64,000 bases of DNA, taken from NCBI RefSeq assembly GCF_019799905.1, contig NZ_JABGCI010000001.1, forward strand, positions 124,001-188,000, given 5' to 3'. Position 1 is the first letter of the stretch; the number at the start of each line of letters is the position of its first letter. Below the pieces are notes generated by a model. It was not told the DNA's origin and searched no databases. It saw nothing but the letters and a program-made list of their open reading frames with translations. This DNA is from Trujillonella endophytica. GTDB lineage: Bacteria > Actinomycetota > Actinomycetes > Mycobacteriales > Geodermatophilaceae. Positions 54,578-63,500 of the stretch are shown here, in pieces. Both the position numbers and the translations under genes were made by a program.

Positions 54578-56119
54578 GTGACCGGCACCGCGCACCCCAC
54601 GGACCCCTCGGACAGCTCTGCTGCCGGGGGGTCCGTGCCGTTCCGGGCGGGGGTCGACGTGGCCCTGCCCGACCGTCCGGACCGGCTGGTGCCGACCTGG
54701 GACGACCCCGTGGTCCGTCAGGCCAGCGAGGCCGTCGGCGGTCCGTGGGGACGGCACGCGGTCACCGGCCGGGCCCTGTTCTGGACGCCGCTGCGGGTCT
54801 GCCTGCTCTTCGCCTCGGTGGTCCTCGCCCTGGCCTGGGTCAAGCAGGCACCCTGCTCCTCCGGCATATGGGAGGGGCACCTCCAGTACACCCACTTCTG
54901 CTACAACGACGCCGTCCCGCTGTTCGGCGCGCACGGGCTGGACGACGGCGCGGTCCCCTACCTGGACTCGGCCGTCGAGTACCCCGTCCTGACGGGTGGG
55001 CTGATGGCCGTGTCGGCGGCCCTGGCGCGGGCGTACGGCGAGGTCTCCGGGGACGCCGGCCTGCTGCCCGGGTTCCCCGACGTGCAGGTCTACTACGTCG
55101 TCACCTGCCTGCTGCTGGCGCTGCTGTCCTTGGTCGTCGTGCGCACGGTGCTGGCCCTCTCCGGCCGCCGGCCCTGGGACACCGCGATGGTCGCCCTCTC
55201 CCCGCTGCTGCTGGTGCACGCCTTCACCAACTGGGACCTGCTCGCCGTCGCGCTGACCGGGCTGGGCATGTGGGCGTGGGCGCGGCAGCGGCAGGTGCTG
55301 GCCGGCGTCCTGCTCGGCCTGGCGGTGGCCGCGAAGTTCTACCCGCTGCTGGTGCTGGGCGCGCTGTTCCTGCTCTGCCTGCGGGCCGGCCGGTGGCGGC
55401 CCTGGCTGCGCACCGCGACGGCGGCCGTCGCCGCGTGGCTGGCGGTGAACCTGCCTGTGGCGCTGCTGGCCACCGACAACTGGGCGACGTTCTTCACCTT
55501 CAGCCGCACCCGGCCGGCCAATCCCGAGACGCTGTGGAACCTCGTCCTCACGCTCACCGACGGGCGCGCCTTCGACGGTCCGCTCGCCGACGGGGAGTCG
55601 CCGTCGGTGCTCAACGCCGTCGTCGCCGCCGTCCTCCTGGCCTACGGGCTGGGCGTCGCGTGGCTGACCCTGGCCGCACCGGTGCGGCCGCGGGTGGCGC
55701 AGGTGGCGTTCCTGCTCGTGGCCGGGTTCCTGCTGCTGAACAAGGTGTGGAGCCCCCAGTTCTCGCTGTGGCTGCTCCCGCTCGCCGTGCTCGCCCGACC
55801 CCGGTGGCGCTCGCTGCTGCTGTGGCAGGCCGTCGAGGCGCTGGTGTGGGTGGTCACGATGCTCTGGTACCTCGGCACCGCCAACCGCGGCATCGACGAG
55901 GAGTGGTTCTGGCTGGGCGTGCTGGCCCGCGACCTCGCGGTCGTGGTGCTCATCGCGCTGGTCGTGCGCGAGATCTGGCGGCCGGACCACGACGTCGTCC
56001 GCACGAGCTGGCCCGGCGTCGACGACCCGGCGGGTGGCGTGCTCGACCGCAGCGCCGACGTCGTGACGCTGCCGGCTCCCCGCCGCGCACGCCGGTCGCT
56101 CAGCCGATCGCCGACCTGA
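54578..56119 (+). CDS. Glycosyltransferase family 87 membrane protein (mannosyltransferase-like)
   Basis: 513 residues with about 10-12 membrane segments. GT87 features are YNDAVPLFGAHGLDDGAVPY with the nearby SAVEYPVLTGGLMAV motif on the first long outer loop, then ALTGLGMWAWARQRQVLAGV and AAKFYPLLVLGALFLL, the conserved KFYP. GT87 enzymes use polyprenyl-phosphate mannose to build phosphatidylinositol mannosides or lipoglycans. The gene follows the PBP by 29 bp, so it may be cotranscribed. The acceptor is unknown. Confidence 0.85.
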   Translation: MTGTAHPTDPSDSSAAGGSVPFRAGVDVALPDRPDRLVPTWDDPVVRQASEAVGGPWGRHAVTGRALFWTPLRVCLLFASVVLALAWVKQAPCSSGIWEGHLQYTHFCYNDAVPLFGAHGLDDGAVPYLDSAVEYPVLTGGLMAVSAALARAYGEVSGDAGLLPGFPDVQVYYVVTCLLLALLSLVVVRTVLALSGRRPWDTAMVALSPLLLVHAFTNWDLLAVALTGLGMWAWARQRQVLAGVLLGLAVAAKFYPLLVLGALFLLCLRAGRWRPWLRTATAAVAAWLAVNLPVALLATDNWATFFTFSRTRPANPETLWNLVLTLTDGRAFDGPLADGESPSVLNAVVAAVLLAYGLGVAWLTLAAPVRPRVAQVAFLLVAGFLLLNKVWSPQFSLWLLPLAVLARPRWRSLLLWQAVEALVWVVTMLWYLGTANRGIDEEWFWLGVLARDLAVVVLIALVVREIWRPDHDVVRTSWPGVDDPAGGVLDRSADVVTLPAPRRARRSLSRSPT

Positions 56120-56912
56120 CCAGCGCCACCTCCTCGGCGTGCGCGGCGGCGTCGCCGGGGGTCTCCAGCACGATCGCGGCGTCGGCGGTGCGGGCCACGC
56201 CCAGCAGCACGTCGGTCGGGATCTCGCCGCCGACCAGCGGCGCGTGCCGGTCCCGGCTGGAGCCGGCGGGGTCGCGGCTGTTGTTGAGGTGGACGACGTC
56301 GATGCGGCCGGTGATCGCGCGGACGTCGTCCACCGCGGTCTCCAGGTCCCAGCCGGCCGCCCAGGCGTGGCAGGTGTCGAGCACGAACCCCGCGCCGAAC
56401 TCCCCCACCGCCTCCCACAGCCGGGCCAGCGCGTCGAGGTCACGGGCCATGGCGTTGCCGCCGCCGGCGGTGTTCTCGATGAGCAGCGGCACGGCGAAGC
56501 CGCCGGCCTCCCCCTGGCGCGTGAAGGTCTTGCGCCAGTTGTCGACGCCGACGGCGGGGTCGTCCTCCGCCAGGACGTGCCCGCCGTGCACGACCAGCCC
56601 CAGGGCGCCGACGGCGGCGGCCGCCTGGGCGTGCTGGCCCAGCAACTTGCGGCTGGGGATGCGGATCCGGTTGTTCGTCGAGGCCACGTTGAGCACGTAG
56701 GGGGCGTGCACGACGACGGTGACCTCACCCTCGCGCAGGGCGTCGGCGTCCGGCCGGGGCTTCGGCGCCTTCCAGTCCTGCGGGTCGGCGAGGAAGACCT
56801 GGACGCCGTCGGCGTCCATCTCGGCCGCCCGGGCGACGGGCCCGCCGTCGAGCAGCTCGTTCTCCGCGGTCAGGCCGGGGCCGACGTGTACGCCGATCGG
56901 GTGGGTCGCCAC
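56100..56912 (-). CDS. Endonuclease IV-like (AP endonuclease family 2) TIM-barrel protein
   Basis: 270 residues from GTG 56912. IGVHVGPGLTAENELLDGGP at the start, VVVHAPYVLNVASTN (metal-binding His), LVVHGGHVLAED, LLIENTAGGG, FVLDTCHAWAAGWDL, DVVHLNNSRDPAGSSRDRHA and IVLETPG follow the order of the trinuclear-zinc ligands of endonuclease IV (Nfo). The protein probably cleaves abasic sites in DNA, although related sugar isomerases share the fold. A TACTGT box lies 7 nt before the GTG. It converges with the GT87 gene with a 20-bp overlap at the 3' ends. Confidence 0.82.
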   Translation of the reverse strand: MATHPIGVHVGPGLTAENELLDGGPVARAAEMDADGVQVFLADPQDWKAPKPRPDADALREGEVTVVVHAPYVLNVASTNNRIRIPSRKLLGQHAQAAAAVGALGLVVHGGHVLAEDDPAVGVDNWRKTFTRQGEAGGFAVPLLIENTAGGGNAMARDLDALARLWEAVGEFGAGFVLDTCHAWAAGWDLETAVDDVRAITGRIDVVHLNNSRDPAGSSRDRHAPLVGGEIPTDVLLGVARTADAAIVLETPGDAAAHAEEVALVRSAIG

Positions 56913-56919
56913 GGTCCGG

Positions 56920-56925
56920 ACAGTA
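56920..56925 (-). promoter_or_regulatory. -10 box (TACTGT) of the endonuclease IV-like gene
   Basis: TACTGT on the minus strand ends 7 nt before GTG 56912, as for other leaderless candidates in this window. Confidence 0.45.
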
Positions 56926-57033
56926 GTTCGGGGGTACGACGAGGTGTGGCCGTAACCCGGGACACACATGATCGTTCCTGCACCTGAACGGGGGTCACTC
57001 CGCAGCAGCTCGACGGAGGGGAGTGCGAGGGCG

Positions 57034-58089
57034 ATGGCGACCGGTGGGATCCGACGCAGTGCCCGGCGCGGGGTCGCCGGTGCGCTCCTGCTCTGGCTGG
57101 CGATGCTGGGCGCGGTGCTCGTCGCCCCGAGCGCGAGCGCCGATCCCGACGGCCGGGTCGACCCCCTGGTCGAGGTCCTCGTCCGTGACCTGACCCCGCC
57201 GTACGTCTCCGTCGACGACGGGGACACGGTGCGCTTCACCAACCAGATCCAGGACAAGACCGTCCAGGTCGGCGGCGGCGGGTTGCTGCCCACGCTGGTG
57301 AGCGTGACGGCCCGGACCGAGGTCACGCTGACCATGCCGTCGGGCACGCGGGTGCTGCCGCCCGGGGTCTCGTGGGACGAGACCATCGACCGGGACTGCT
57401 CGCTGCCGGGCATCGTCGACGTCTGCCTGATCGGCTACACCTACCGGCTGCAGAGCAACGCCTCGCTGACCTCGGCGCTGACCGACGCGGCGCTGCGGCT
57501 GCTGCCCCCGCTGCCGGTGCCCACGCCGTTCGTCGTCACCACACTGCCGCTGCCGAACCTGCCCGGCGTCGACCTGCCGCAGCTGCCGGTCGTCGACGTC
57601 CCGACCCTGGTCCCGGGCCTGGCCGACGTCGTCCCGCAGGTCGTGCCGCAGGTCCGGCCTCCGGCGGTCCAGCCGCCGCCCGCCGCACTGCCGCCGGCCG
57701 CCGGTCCCTCGGGCGTCGACGGACGGCCGTACGCCTACGACACCGGCACCGGGGCCGCGGCGATGTCGCCCACGGGCTCGGTCGCCCGGGTCCTCGACCT
57801 CACCCGCTCCACCCCGGCCTCCGGGGCGGCTCCGGGCGCCGCGTCCGCCGACGGGTCGGGTGGGGGCGCCGAGGGCTACGACGGTGCCTCCGTCCCGGTC
57901 TTCGGCCGGCTGTCCGGGCTCGACGGCGCGCTCCACGAGGAGAGCGCGACCAGCGCCGACCCCGGCGCCCGGACGGACGCCCTCCCGCTGCTGGCCCTGG
58001 TCGCGGTGGTCGCGCTGGCCGCCGCCACGGCCGCGCTGGTCCGCACGCAGCTGGCTGCCCGGTTCGGCGGTTCGCGCCGCTCGCGCTGA
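57034..58089 (+). CDS. Secreted or membrane-anchored protein of unknown function
   Basis: 351 residues from ATG 57034, preceded by GAGGG. A signal peptide ([20 protein letters not shown], cleavage probably after SASA) leads into a cupredoxin-like or Ig-like beta domain at about 40-145 ([36 protein letters not shown] with two Cys). A long Pro/Val-rich linker and a C-terminal helix ([20 protein letters not shown], about 318-338) with basic tail follow. The pattern suggests an extracellular protein held by its C-terminus. No copper ligands or LPXTG motif are clear. An upstream frame start at 56968 is not used. Confidence 0.7.
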   Translation: MATGGIRRSARRGVAGALLLWLAMLGAVLVAPSASADPDGRVDPLVEVLVRDLTPPYVSVDDGDTVRFTNQIQDKTVQVGGGGLLPTLVSVTARTEVTLTMPSGTRVLPPGVSWDETIDRDCSLPGIVDVCLIGYTYRLQSNASLTSALTDAALRLLPPLPVPTPFVVTTLPLPNLPGVDLPQLPVVDVPTLVPGLADVVPQVVPQVRPPAVQPPPAALPPAAGPSGVDGRPYAYDTGTGAAAMSPTGSVARVLDLTRSTPASGAAPGAASADGSGGGAEGYDGASVPVFGRLSGLDGALHEESATSADPGARTDALPLLALVAVVALAAATAALVRTQLAARFGGSRRSR

Positions 58090-58196
58090 GCACCTGCGGC
58101 GGCCGCCGTCCCTCCCGGGGCCGGCGGCCCTCGCACGTCCTGCCCGCGGCCGTGGCGGCCTGTGGACGGGGCGGGGGGCGTCGGCGACCCCGCTGG

Positions 58197-58202
58197 TACC
58201 CT
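58197..58202 (+). promoter_or_regulatory. Candidate -10 box (TACCCT) for the rpsF operon
   Basis: TACCCT about 118 nt before the rpsF start. Unlike the leaderless cases, this leaves a long leader containing the hairpin at 58265-58307. Confidence 0.4.
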
Positions 58203-58264
58203 TCCCGGTGGCGCGTTCCGACCACCGTTCCCACGGGAGCCGGAGCGCGCGACGCATGTACGAC

Positions 58265-58307
58265 CCTCCTGCTGCAGATCCACTGCAGCCGCCGAGACCA
58301 GAGGAGG
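58265..58307 (+). promoter_or_regulatory. rpsF leader hairpin masking the Shine-Dalgarno
   Basis: CCTCCT (58265-58270) is the exact complement of the rpsF ribosome site AGGAGG (58302-58307). Inside, CTGCAG (58272-58277) pairs with CTGCAG (58283-58288). The 3' side of the internal loop reads CCGCCGAG. bS6-bS18 complexes are known to repress rpsF operons by binding a CCG-containing leader structure, and this is a candidate for that element. Confidence 0.5.
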
Positions 58308-58319
58308 TGGGGTTTCTCC

Positions 58320-58610
58320 ATGCGCAACTACGAACTGATGGTCATCCTCGACCCCGAGCTCGAGGAGCGCACGATCGCGCCCTCCCTCGACCGGTTCCTG
58401 ACCGTCGTCACCAACTCCGGTGGCACGGTCGGCAAGGTCGACATCTGGGGCCGCCGCCGGCTGGCCTACGAGATCAACAAGCAGCTCGAAGGCATCTACG
58501 CCGTCATCGACATCAACGCCGAGCCCGCGGCCGTGGCCGAGCTGGACCGGCAGCTGAACCTCAACGAGTCGGTCCTGCGCACCAAGCTGATGCGCCCCGA
58601 GGTCCACTGA
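58320..58610 (+). CDS. rpsF: 30S ribosomal protein bS6
   Basis: 96 residues: [40 protein letters not shown] and [20 protein letters not shown] are diagnostic of bS6. It binds 16S rRNA as a dimer with bS18. AGGAGG lies 12 nt before the ATG. It is the first gene of the rpsF-ssb-rpsR-rplI cluster. A leader hairpin suggests autoregulation. Confidence 0.97.
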   Translation: MRNYELMVILDPELEERTIAPSLDRFLTVVTNSGGTVGKVDIWGRRRLAYEINKQLEGIYAVIDINAEPAAVAELDRQLNLNESVLRTKLMRPEVH

Positions 58611-58612
58611 CC

Positions 58613-59122
58613 ATGGCCGGCGAGACCGTCATCACCGTCATCGGCAACCTGACGTCGGACCCGGAGCTGCGGTTCACGCCGTCCGGTGCCGCGGTCGCCA
58701 ACTTCACCGTGGCCTCGACCCCCCGCACCTTCGACCGTCAGTCGCAGGAGTGGAAGGACGGCGAGGCGCTGTTCCTCCGGTGCAACGTGTGGCGGCAGGT
58801 GGCCGAGAACGTCGCCGAGTCCCTCACCCGCGGTTCGCGGGTCATCGTCAGCGGGCGGCTCAAGCAGCGCTCGTTCGACACCAAGGAGGGCGAGAAGCGC
58901 ACCGTCATCGAGATGGAGGTCGACGAGATCGGCCCCTCGCTGCGCTACGCCACCGCGAAGGTCACCAAGGCCTCCCGCGGTGAGGGTGGCGGCGGCTTCG
59001 GTGGCGGCGGTGGCGGCGGCGGCTTCGGTGGGGGCGGCGGCGGTGGCGGCGGTGGCGGTGGCGGTGGCGCCAGCGACCCGTGGTCGACGCCCGCCGGCCC
59101 GTCCGACGAGCCCCCGTTCTGA
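58613..59122 (+). CDS. ssb: Single-stranded DNA-binding protein
   Basis: 169 residues. The OB fold covers about 1-110: [60 protein letters not shown] and [20 protein letters not shown]. The linker is almost pure Gly (about 125-150), and the tail ends in SDEPPF, an acidic tip that recruits partner proteins. It covers single-stranded DNA in replication and repair. It begins 2 nt after rpsF, so the two are translationally close. Confidence 0.97.
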   Translation: MAGETVITVIGNLTSDPELRFTPSGAAVANFTVASTPRTFDRQSQEWKDGEALFLRCNVWRQVAENVAESLTRGSRVIVSGRLKQRSFDTKEGEKRTVIEMEVDEIGPSLRYATAKVTKASRGEGGGGFGGGGGGGGFGGGGGGGGGGGGGGASDPWSTPAGPSDEPPF

Positions 59123-59166
59123 TCCCCCTCCCTCTTTCCTGAACCACGTCGTACCTGGAGAACCCA

Positions 59167-59403
59167 GTGCCCAAGCCCCCTGTGCGCAAGCCCAAGAAGA
59201 AGGTCTGCCAGTTCTGCAAGGACAAGGCGACCTACGTCGACTACAAGGACACGACCCTGCTGCGGAAGTTCATCTCCGACCGCGGCAAGATCCGTGCCCG
59301 CCGCGTCAGCGGCAACTGCAGCCAGCACCAGCGTGACGTCGCCGTGGCCGTGAAGAACAGCCGCGAGATGGCGCTGCTGCCCTACACCTCCACGGCGCGC
59401 TGA
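59167..59403 (+). CDS. rpsR: 30S ribosomal protein bS18 (zinc-binding, C+ form)
   Basis: 78 residues from GTG 59167. [20 protein letters not shown] and [20 protein letters not shown] are typical bS18. Cys14, Cys17 and Cys51 plus His54 form the zinc ligands of the C+ type. Actinobacteria often have a second, zinc-free paralogue made in zinc starvation, so this one is the zinc-replete form. It lies 44 bp after ssb. Confidence 0.96.
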   Translation: MPKPPVRKPKKKVCQFCKDKATYVDYKDTTLLRKFISDRGKIRARRVSGNCSQHQRDVAVAVKNSREMALLPYTSTAR

Positions 59404-59405
59404 CC

Positions 59406-59861
59406 ATGAGCACGATGAAGCTGATCCTGACGCAGGAGGTCACCGGTCTCGGTTCCTCCGGCGACACCGTCGAGGTCAAGGGCGGCTACGGCCGCAACTA
59501 CCTCCTGCCCCGCGGGCTGGCCATCACCGCCACCCGGGGTGCCGAGAAGCAGGTGGAGTCGCTGCGCCGGGCGCGTGCCGCCCGCGACGTGCGCAGCCTC
59601 GAGGAGGCGCAGGCCGTGGCCGGTCGCCTCACCGGGCTCACCGTCCGCGTGCCGGCCCGCGCCGGTGACGGTGGCCGCCTGTTCGGGCGCGTCACCACTG
59701 CCGACGTGGCCGCCGCGGTGACCGCCGCGGGCGGTCCCGAGCTGGACCGCCGCCGGATCGAGCTGCCCAGCAGCATCAAGACGACCGGCCAGCACCAGGT
59801 CACCGTGCGCATCCACCCCGAGGTGGCCAGCACGCTGACGATCGACGTCGTCGCCGCCTGA
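59406..59861 (+). CDS. rplI: 50S ribosomal protein bL9
   Basis: 151 residues. The N-terminal domain [20 protein letters not shown] and [20 protein letters not shown] is diagnostic. A connecting helix and the C-terminal RNA-binding domain ([20 protein letters not shown]) follow. It begins 2 nt after rpsR and ends the ribosomal cluster. The MSTMK start has a second ATG four codons in, which is closer to the usual bL9 N-terminus. Confidence 0.97.
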   Translation: MSTMKLILTQEVTGLGSSGDTVEVKGGYGRNYLLPRGLAITATRGAEKQVESLRRARAARDVRSLEEAQAVAGRLTGLTVRVPARAGDGGRLFGRVTTADVAAAVTAAGGPELDRRRIELPSSIKTTGQHQVTVRIHPEVASTLTIDVVAA

Positions 59862-60516
59862 CGCACGATCCCCGGGAGGGGAGCCCATGAGGGGCGTCGG
59901 ACTCCGGTCCGGCGCCCCTCGTGGCGTCTCCGGGGACGAGAGGACCGCTGAGCGGCCCGCCACGGCTCTCGGCACCCGCCGGCCACCCTCGGGGGGCGGC
60001 GCGGCGGGTCCGGCGGGCAGACGCGGCCGCTCGGCCCGCGTGCCGGAGGTCACCGCGCATCGCCCGTCCGGACGCCGATCCTGTGGACGACGACCGGCGC
60101 AGTGACCCGTGGGACGGATGCGGCGGACGGGCGACACGCCGAGGGGCGACACGGCGAGTTCTCCCGGATTTCTCCCGTCCACACCCGGTGAGTCGTCCCG
60201 CTGCTGGTCAGCCGCGGGATACGCGGTCGGCGCCCGCTGCGTCCCCCGCTGTCTCCACATGTCGACACGCCTGTGTCCACCGACTTGTCCACAAGTTGTG
60301 CAGAACGCCGCCCACACCGGTGTTGGACGGACCGGTCCGCCGTTCCTAACGTCCTCCCCGACTACCCGCCCGACCAGGACTGTCGGTGCCTCGCGGTAGG
60401 AAGGTCTCGAACGCACGTTCGAGACGGTGACGAACGTCTGGTGCTCCCCCACCGGACCCCGGCCACGAGGCCGGGGTCTGCGACGGGGTGCGCCAGGGAG
60501 TGGATGGGGGACCGAC
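59862..60516. promoter_or_regulatory. rplI-dnaB intergenic region with DnaA-box-like sites
   Basis: 655 bp without a supported gene. A perfect TTGTCCACA lies at 60285-60293, within the palindrome ACTTGTCCACAAGT. TGTGTCCAC (60272-60280) and TTGTGCAGA (60296-60304) flank it. Looser matches are at 60082-60090 (minus, TCGTCCACA) and 60177-60185 (CCGTCCACA). This region must also hold the dnaB promoter. Confidence 0.55.
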
Positions 60517-63500
60517 GTGGCGGTGGCCGACGACTTCAGCCGGCCGCAGGCGACGGCGCCGGCGTACGACCGGCAGCCGCCGCAGGACGTCCAGGCGGAG
60601 CAGTCCGTGCTGGGCGGGATGCTGCTGAGCAAGGACGCGATCGCCGACGTCGTGGAGCAGCTGCACGGCAACGACTTCTACCGGCCGGCGCACCAGATCG
60701 TCTTCGACTGCATCCTCGACCTGTACGGCCGCGGGGAGCCGGCCGACGCGATCACGGTCGCCGCCGAGCTCAACCGCACCGACCAGCTGTCGAAGATGGG
60801 CGGCGCGGTCTACCTGCACACGCTGATCGCCTCGACGCCGACCGCGGCCAACGCCGGCTACTACGCGGCGATCGTCGCCGAGCAGGCCGTGCTGCGGCGG
60901 CTGGTGGAGGCGGGCACGCGCGTCGTCCAGCTGGGCTACGGCGCGGCCGGCGGCAAGGGCGACGTCGACGACATCGTCGACCGCGCCCAGCAGGAGATCT
61001 ACGACGTCACCGAGAAGCGGATGAGCGAGGACTACTCGCGGCTCGAGGACATCCTCCAGCCGACGATGGACGAGCTCGACGCCATCGCCAGCCGCGGCGG
61101 GGTCAGCCGTGGAGTGCCGACGGGAATCCGTGATCTGGACGAATTGACGAACGGCCTCCAGGCCGGACAGATGATCGTCATCGCGGCTCGTCCCGGTGTG
61201 GGCAAGGCCTTGGCGCTCGACACCCCGATCGCCACCCCCACGGGCTGGACGACGATGGGTGAGATCGCGGTGGGGGACCGGGTGCTGGGCTCCGACGGGC
61301 GGCCGACGACGGTGGTCGCCGCGACCGACGTGATGACCGACCGGCCGTGCTACGAGGTGCATTTCTCCGACGGGTCGGTGATCGTCGCCGACGCGCAGCA
61401 CCAGTGGCTGACGGAGACCCGCGCCAGCCGTCGCTCCGCCCAGCAGGCGCGTACCGGCTACAACCGCTACCGCAGTCAGCGCACGTTCGCGGAGGTCCGC
61501 ACCACCGAGGAGATCGCCCGGACCGTCCGGTGCCCCACGAAGGACGCCCGGCTGAACCACTCGGTGACCAATGCTGAGCCGCTGCAGCTGCCCGAGGCCG
61601 ACCTCCCGGTGCCGCCGTACGCGCTCGGGGTGTGGCTCGGCGACGGGACCTCGGCCGCGGCCCAGTTCACCAGCACCGACCCGGAGATCGCCGTCTGCAT
61701 CGAGGCGGACGGTCTCGTGGCGGAGCCGACCGGCGTGCCCCTGCGGTACTCCCTCCACCTGCCGCGGGAGACGGTGAGCCCACGCGCCTGCCCGATGTGC
61801 GGCGAGATGTTCGTTCCGCGGACGTCGCAGGTGCAGACCTGTGGCAAGACGTGCGGTGGCCGCCTGCGCGCCAGCGGCGCCGTCGGCCGAGCGGCGCAGT
61901 GCCCCGACTGTGGGGGACCGTCCTCGGGGATGGCGCAGTGCCAGGCCTGCCGGGACGACCACGGCACCGTCAAGGCTCTGCTGCGGCGGCTGGGCGTACT
62001 CGGGGACAAGCACATCCCGACCGCCTACCTCCGGGCGTCCGTCGCCCAACGGCGGGCGCTGCTGGCCGGTCTCCTCGACACCGATGGGACGGTCGCTCCC
62101 GGCGGCGTCGTGCAGTTGGCGGTGACCAACCGCCGGCTGGCCGAGGATGCGCGCGAGCTCATCGCCGGCCTCGGCCACCGGGTGCGCATGAGCACCAAGC
62201 GGGTGCGCGGTCGCAGCGAGGAGTCCTCGACCTGCTTCACGCTGACCTTCAGCACCGACGACGAGGTGTTCCGTCTGGAGCGCAAGAAGCTCCTGCACAA
62301 GGAGCGCGGCGCACGCACGTTCACCGCCCGCGGGGTCCGGTTCATCACCGACGTCCGGCCCATCGCCAGCGTGCCGGTGCGGTGCATCCAGGTGGGGGCC
62401 GAGGACTCGCTCTTCCTCGCCGGCCGCAGCTTCATCCCGACGCACAACTCGACGCTGGGTCTGGACATCGCCCGATCGGCCGCGATCAAGAACCACCAGG
62501 CGACCGTCATCTTCTCGCTCGAGATGAGCAAGCACGAGATCACGATGCGTCTGCTGTCGGCCGAGGCGAAGGTGCCGCTGCACCACATGCGCGCCGGCAC
62601 GCTGTCGGACGAGGACTGGTCGAAGCTGGCCCGCCGGATGGGTGAGGTGGCCGACGCCCCGCTCTACATCGACGACTCGCCGAACATGACCATGATGGAG
62701 ATCCGCGCCAAGGCCCGGCGGCTCAAGCAGCGCAACGACCTCAAGCTCGTGGTCATCGACTACCTACAGCTGATGACGTCGGGCAAGCGGGTCGAGAGCC
62801 GTCAGCAGGAGGTCTCGGAGTTCTCCCGAGCACTGAAGCTGCTGGCGAAGGAGATCGAGTGCCCGGTCATCGCGATGTCGCAGCTGAACCGAGGCTCTGA
62901 GCAGCGGCAGGACAAGAAGCCGATGCTCTCCGACCTCCGCGAGTCCGGCTGCCTCCCCGCGGACACCAGGATCCTCCGCGCTGACACGGGCGCCGAGACG
63001 ACGATGGGCGAGCTCTTCGCGAGCGGTGCCCGTGACGTTCCGGTGTGGTCACTCGACGAGAACCTGCGTTATGTCCGGCGCCACCTGACGCACGTGTTCT
63101 CCACGGGTCAGAAGCCGGTGCTGCAGGTGACGACCTCGTCGGGAAAGACGGTCCGGGCCACGGCCAACCACCCGTTCCTGACCTACGACGGGTTCCGGCC
63201 GATCCGTGAGCTCGCGCCGGGCGACCGCATCGCCGTGCCGCGGCATGTCCCCGCACCGGACCGCATGACGGTCTGGGAGGACGACAAGGTGGTCATGCTC
63301 GCGCACCTGATCGGCGACGGAAGCTTCGTCAAGCGACAGCCGCTGCGCTACGCCTCCATCGACGAGGCGAACCTTCGAGCGGTCTCTACCGCGGCCCTGC
63401 ACTTCGGCGTGGTGGCCGTCCGCGACGAGTACGAGGCCGCGCGGTGCACCACGTTGCTCCTGCCGGCGCCGTTCCGGCTCACGCACGGCAAGCGCAACCC

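Noticed and set aside
58980..59080. A GGT/GGC repeat tract
   Set aside because: It encodes the poly-Gly linker of SSB, a normal feature of the family.
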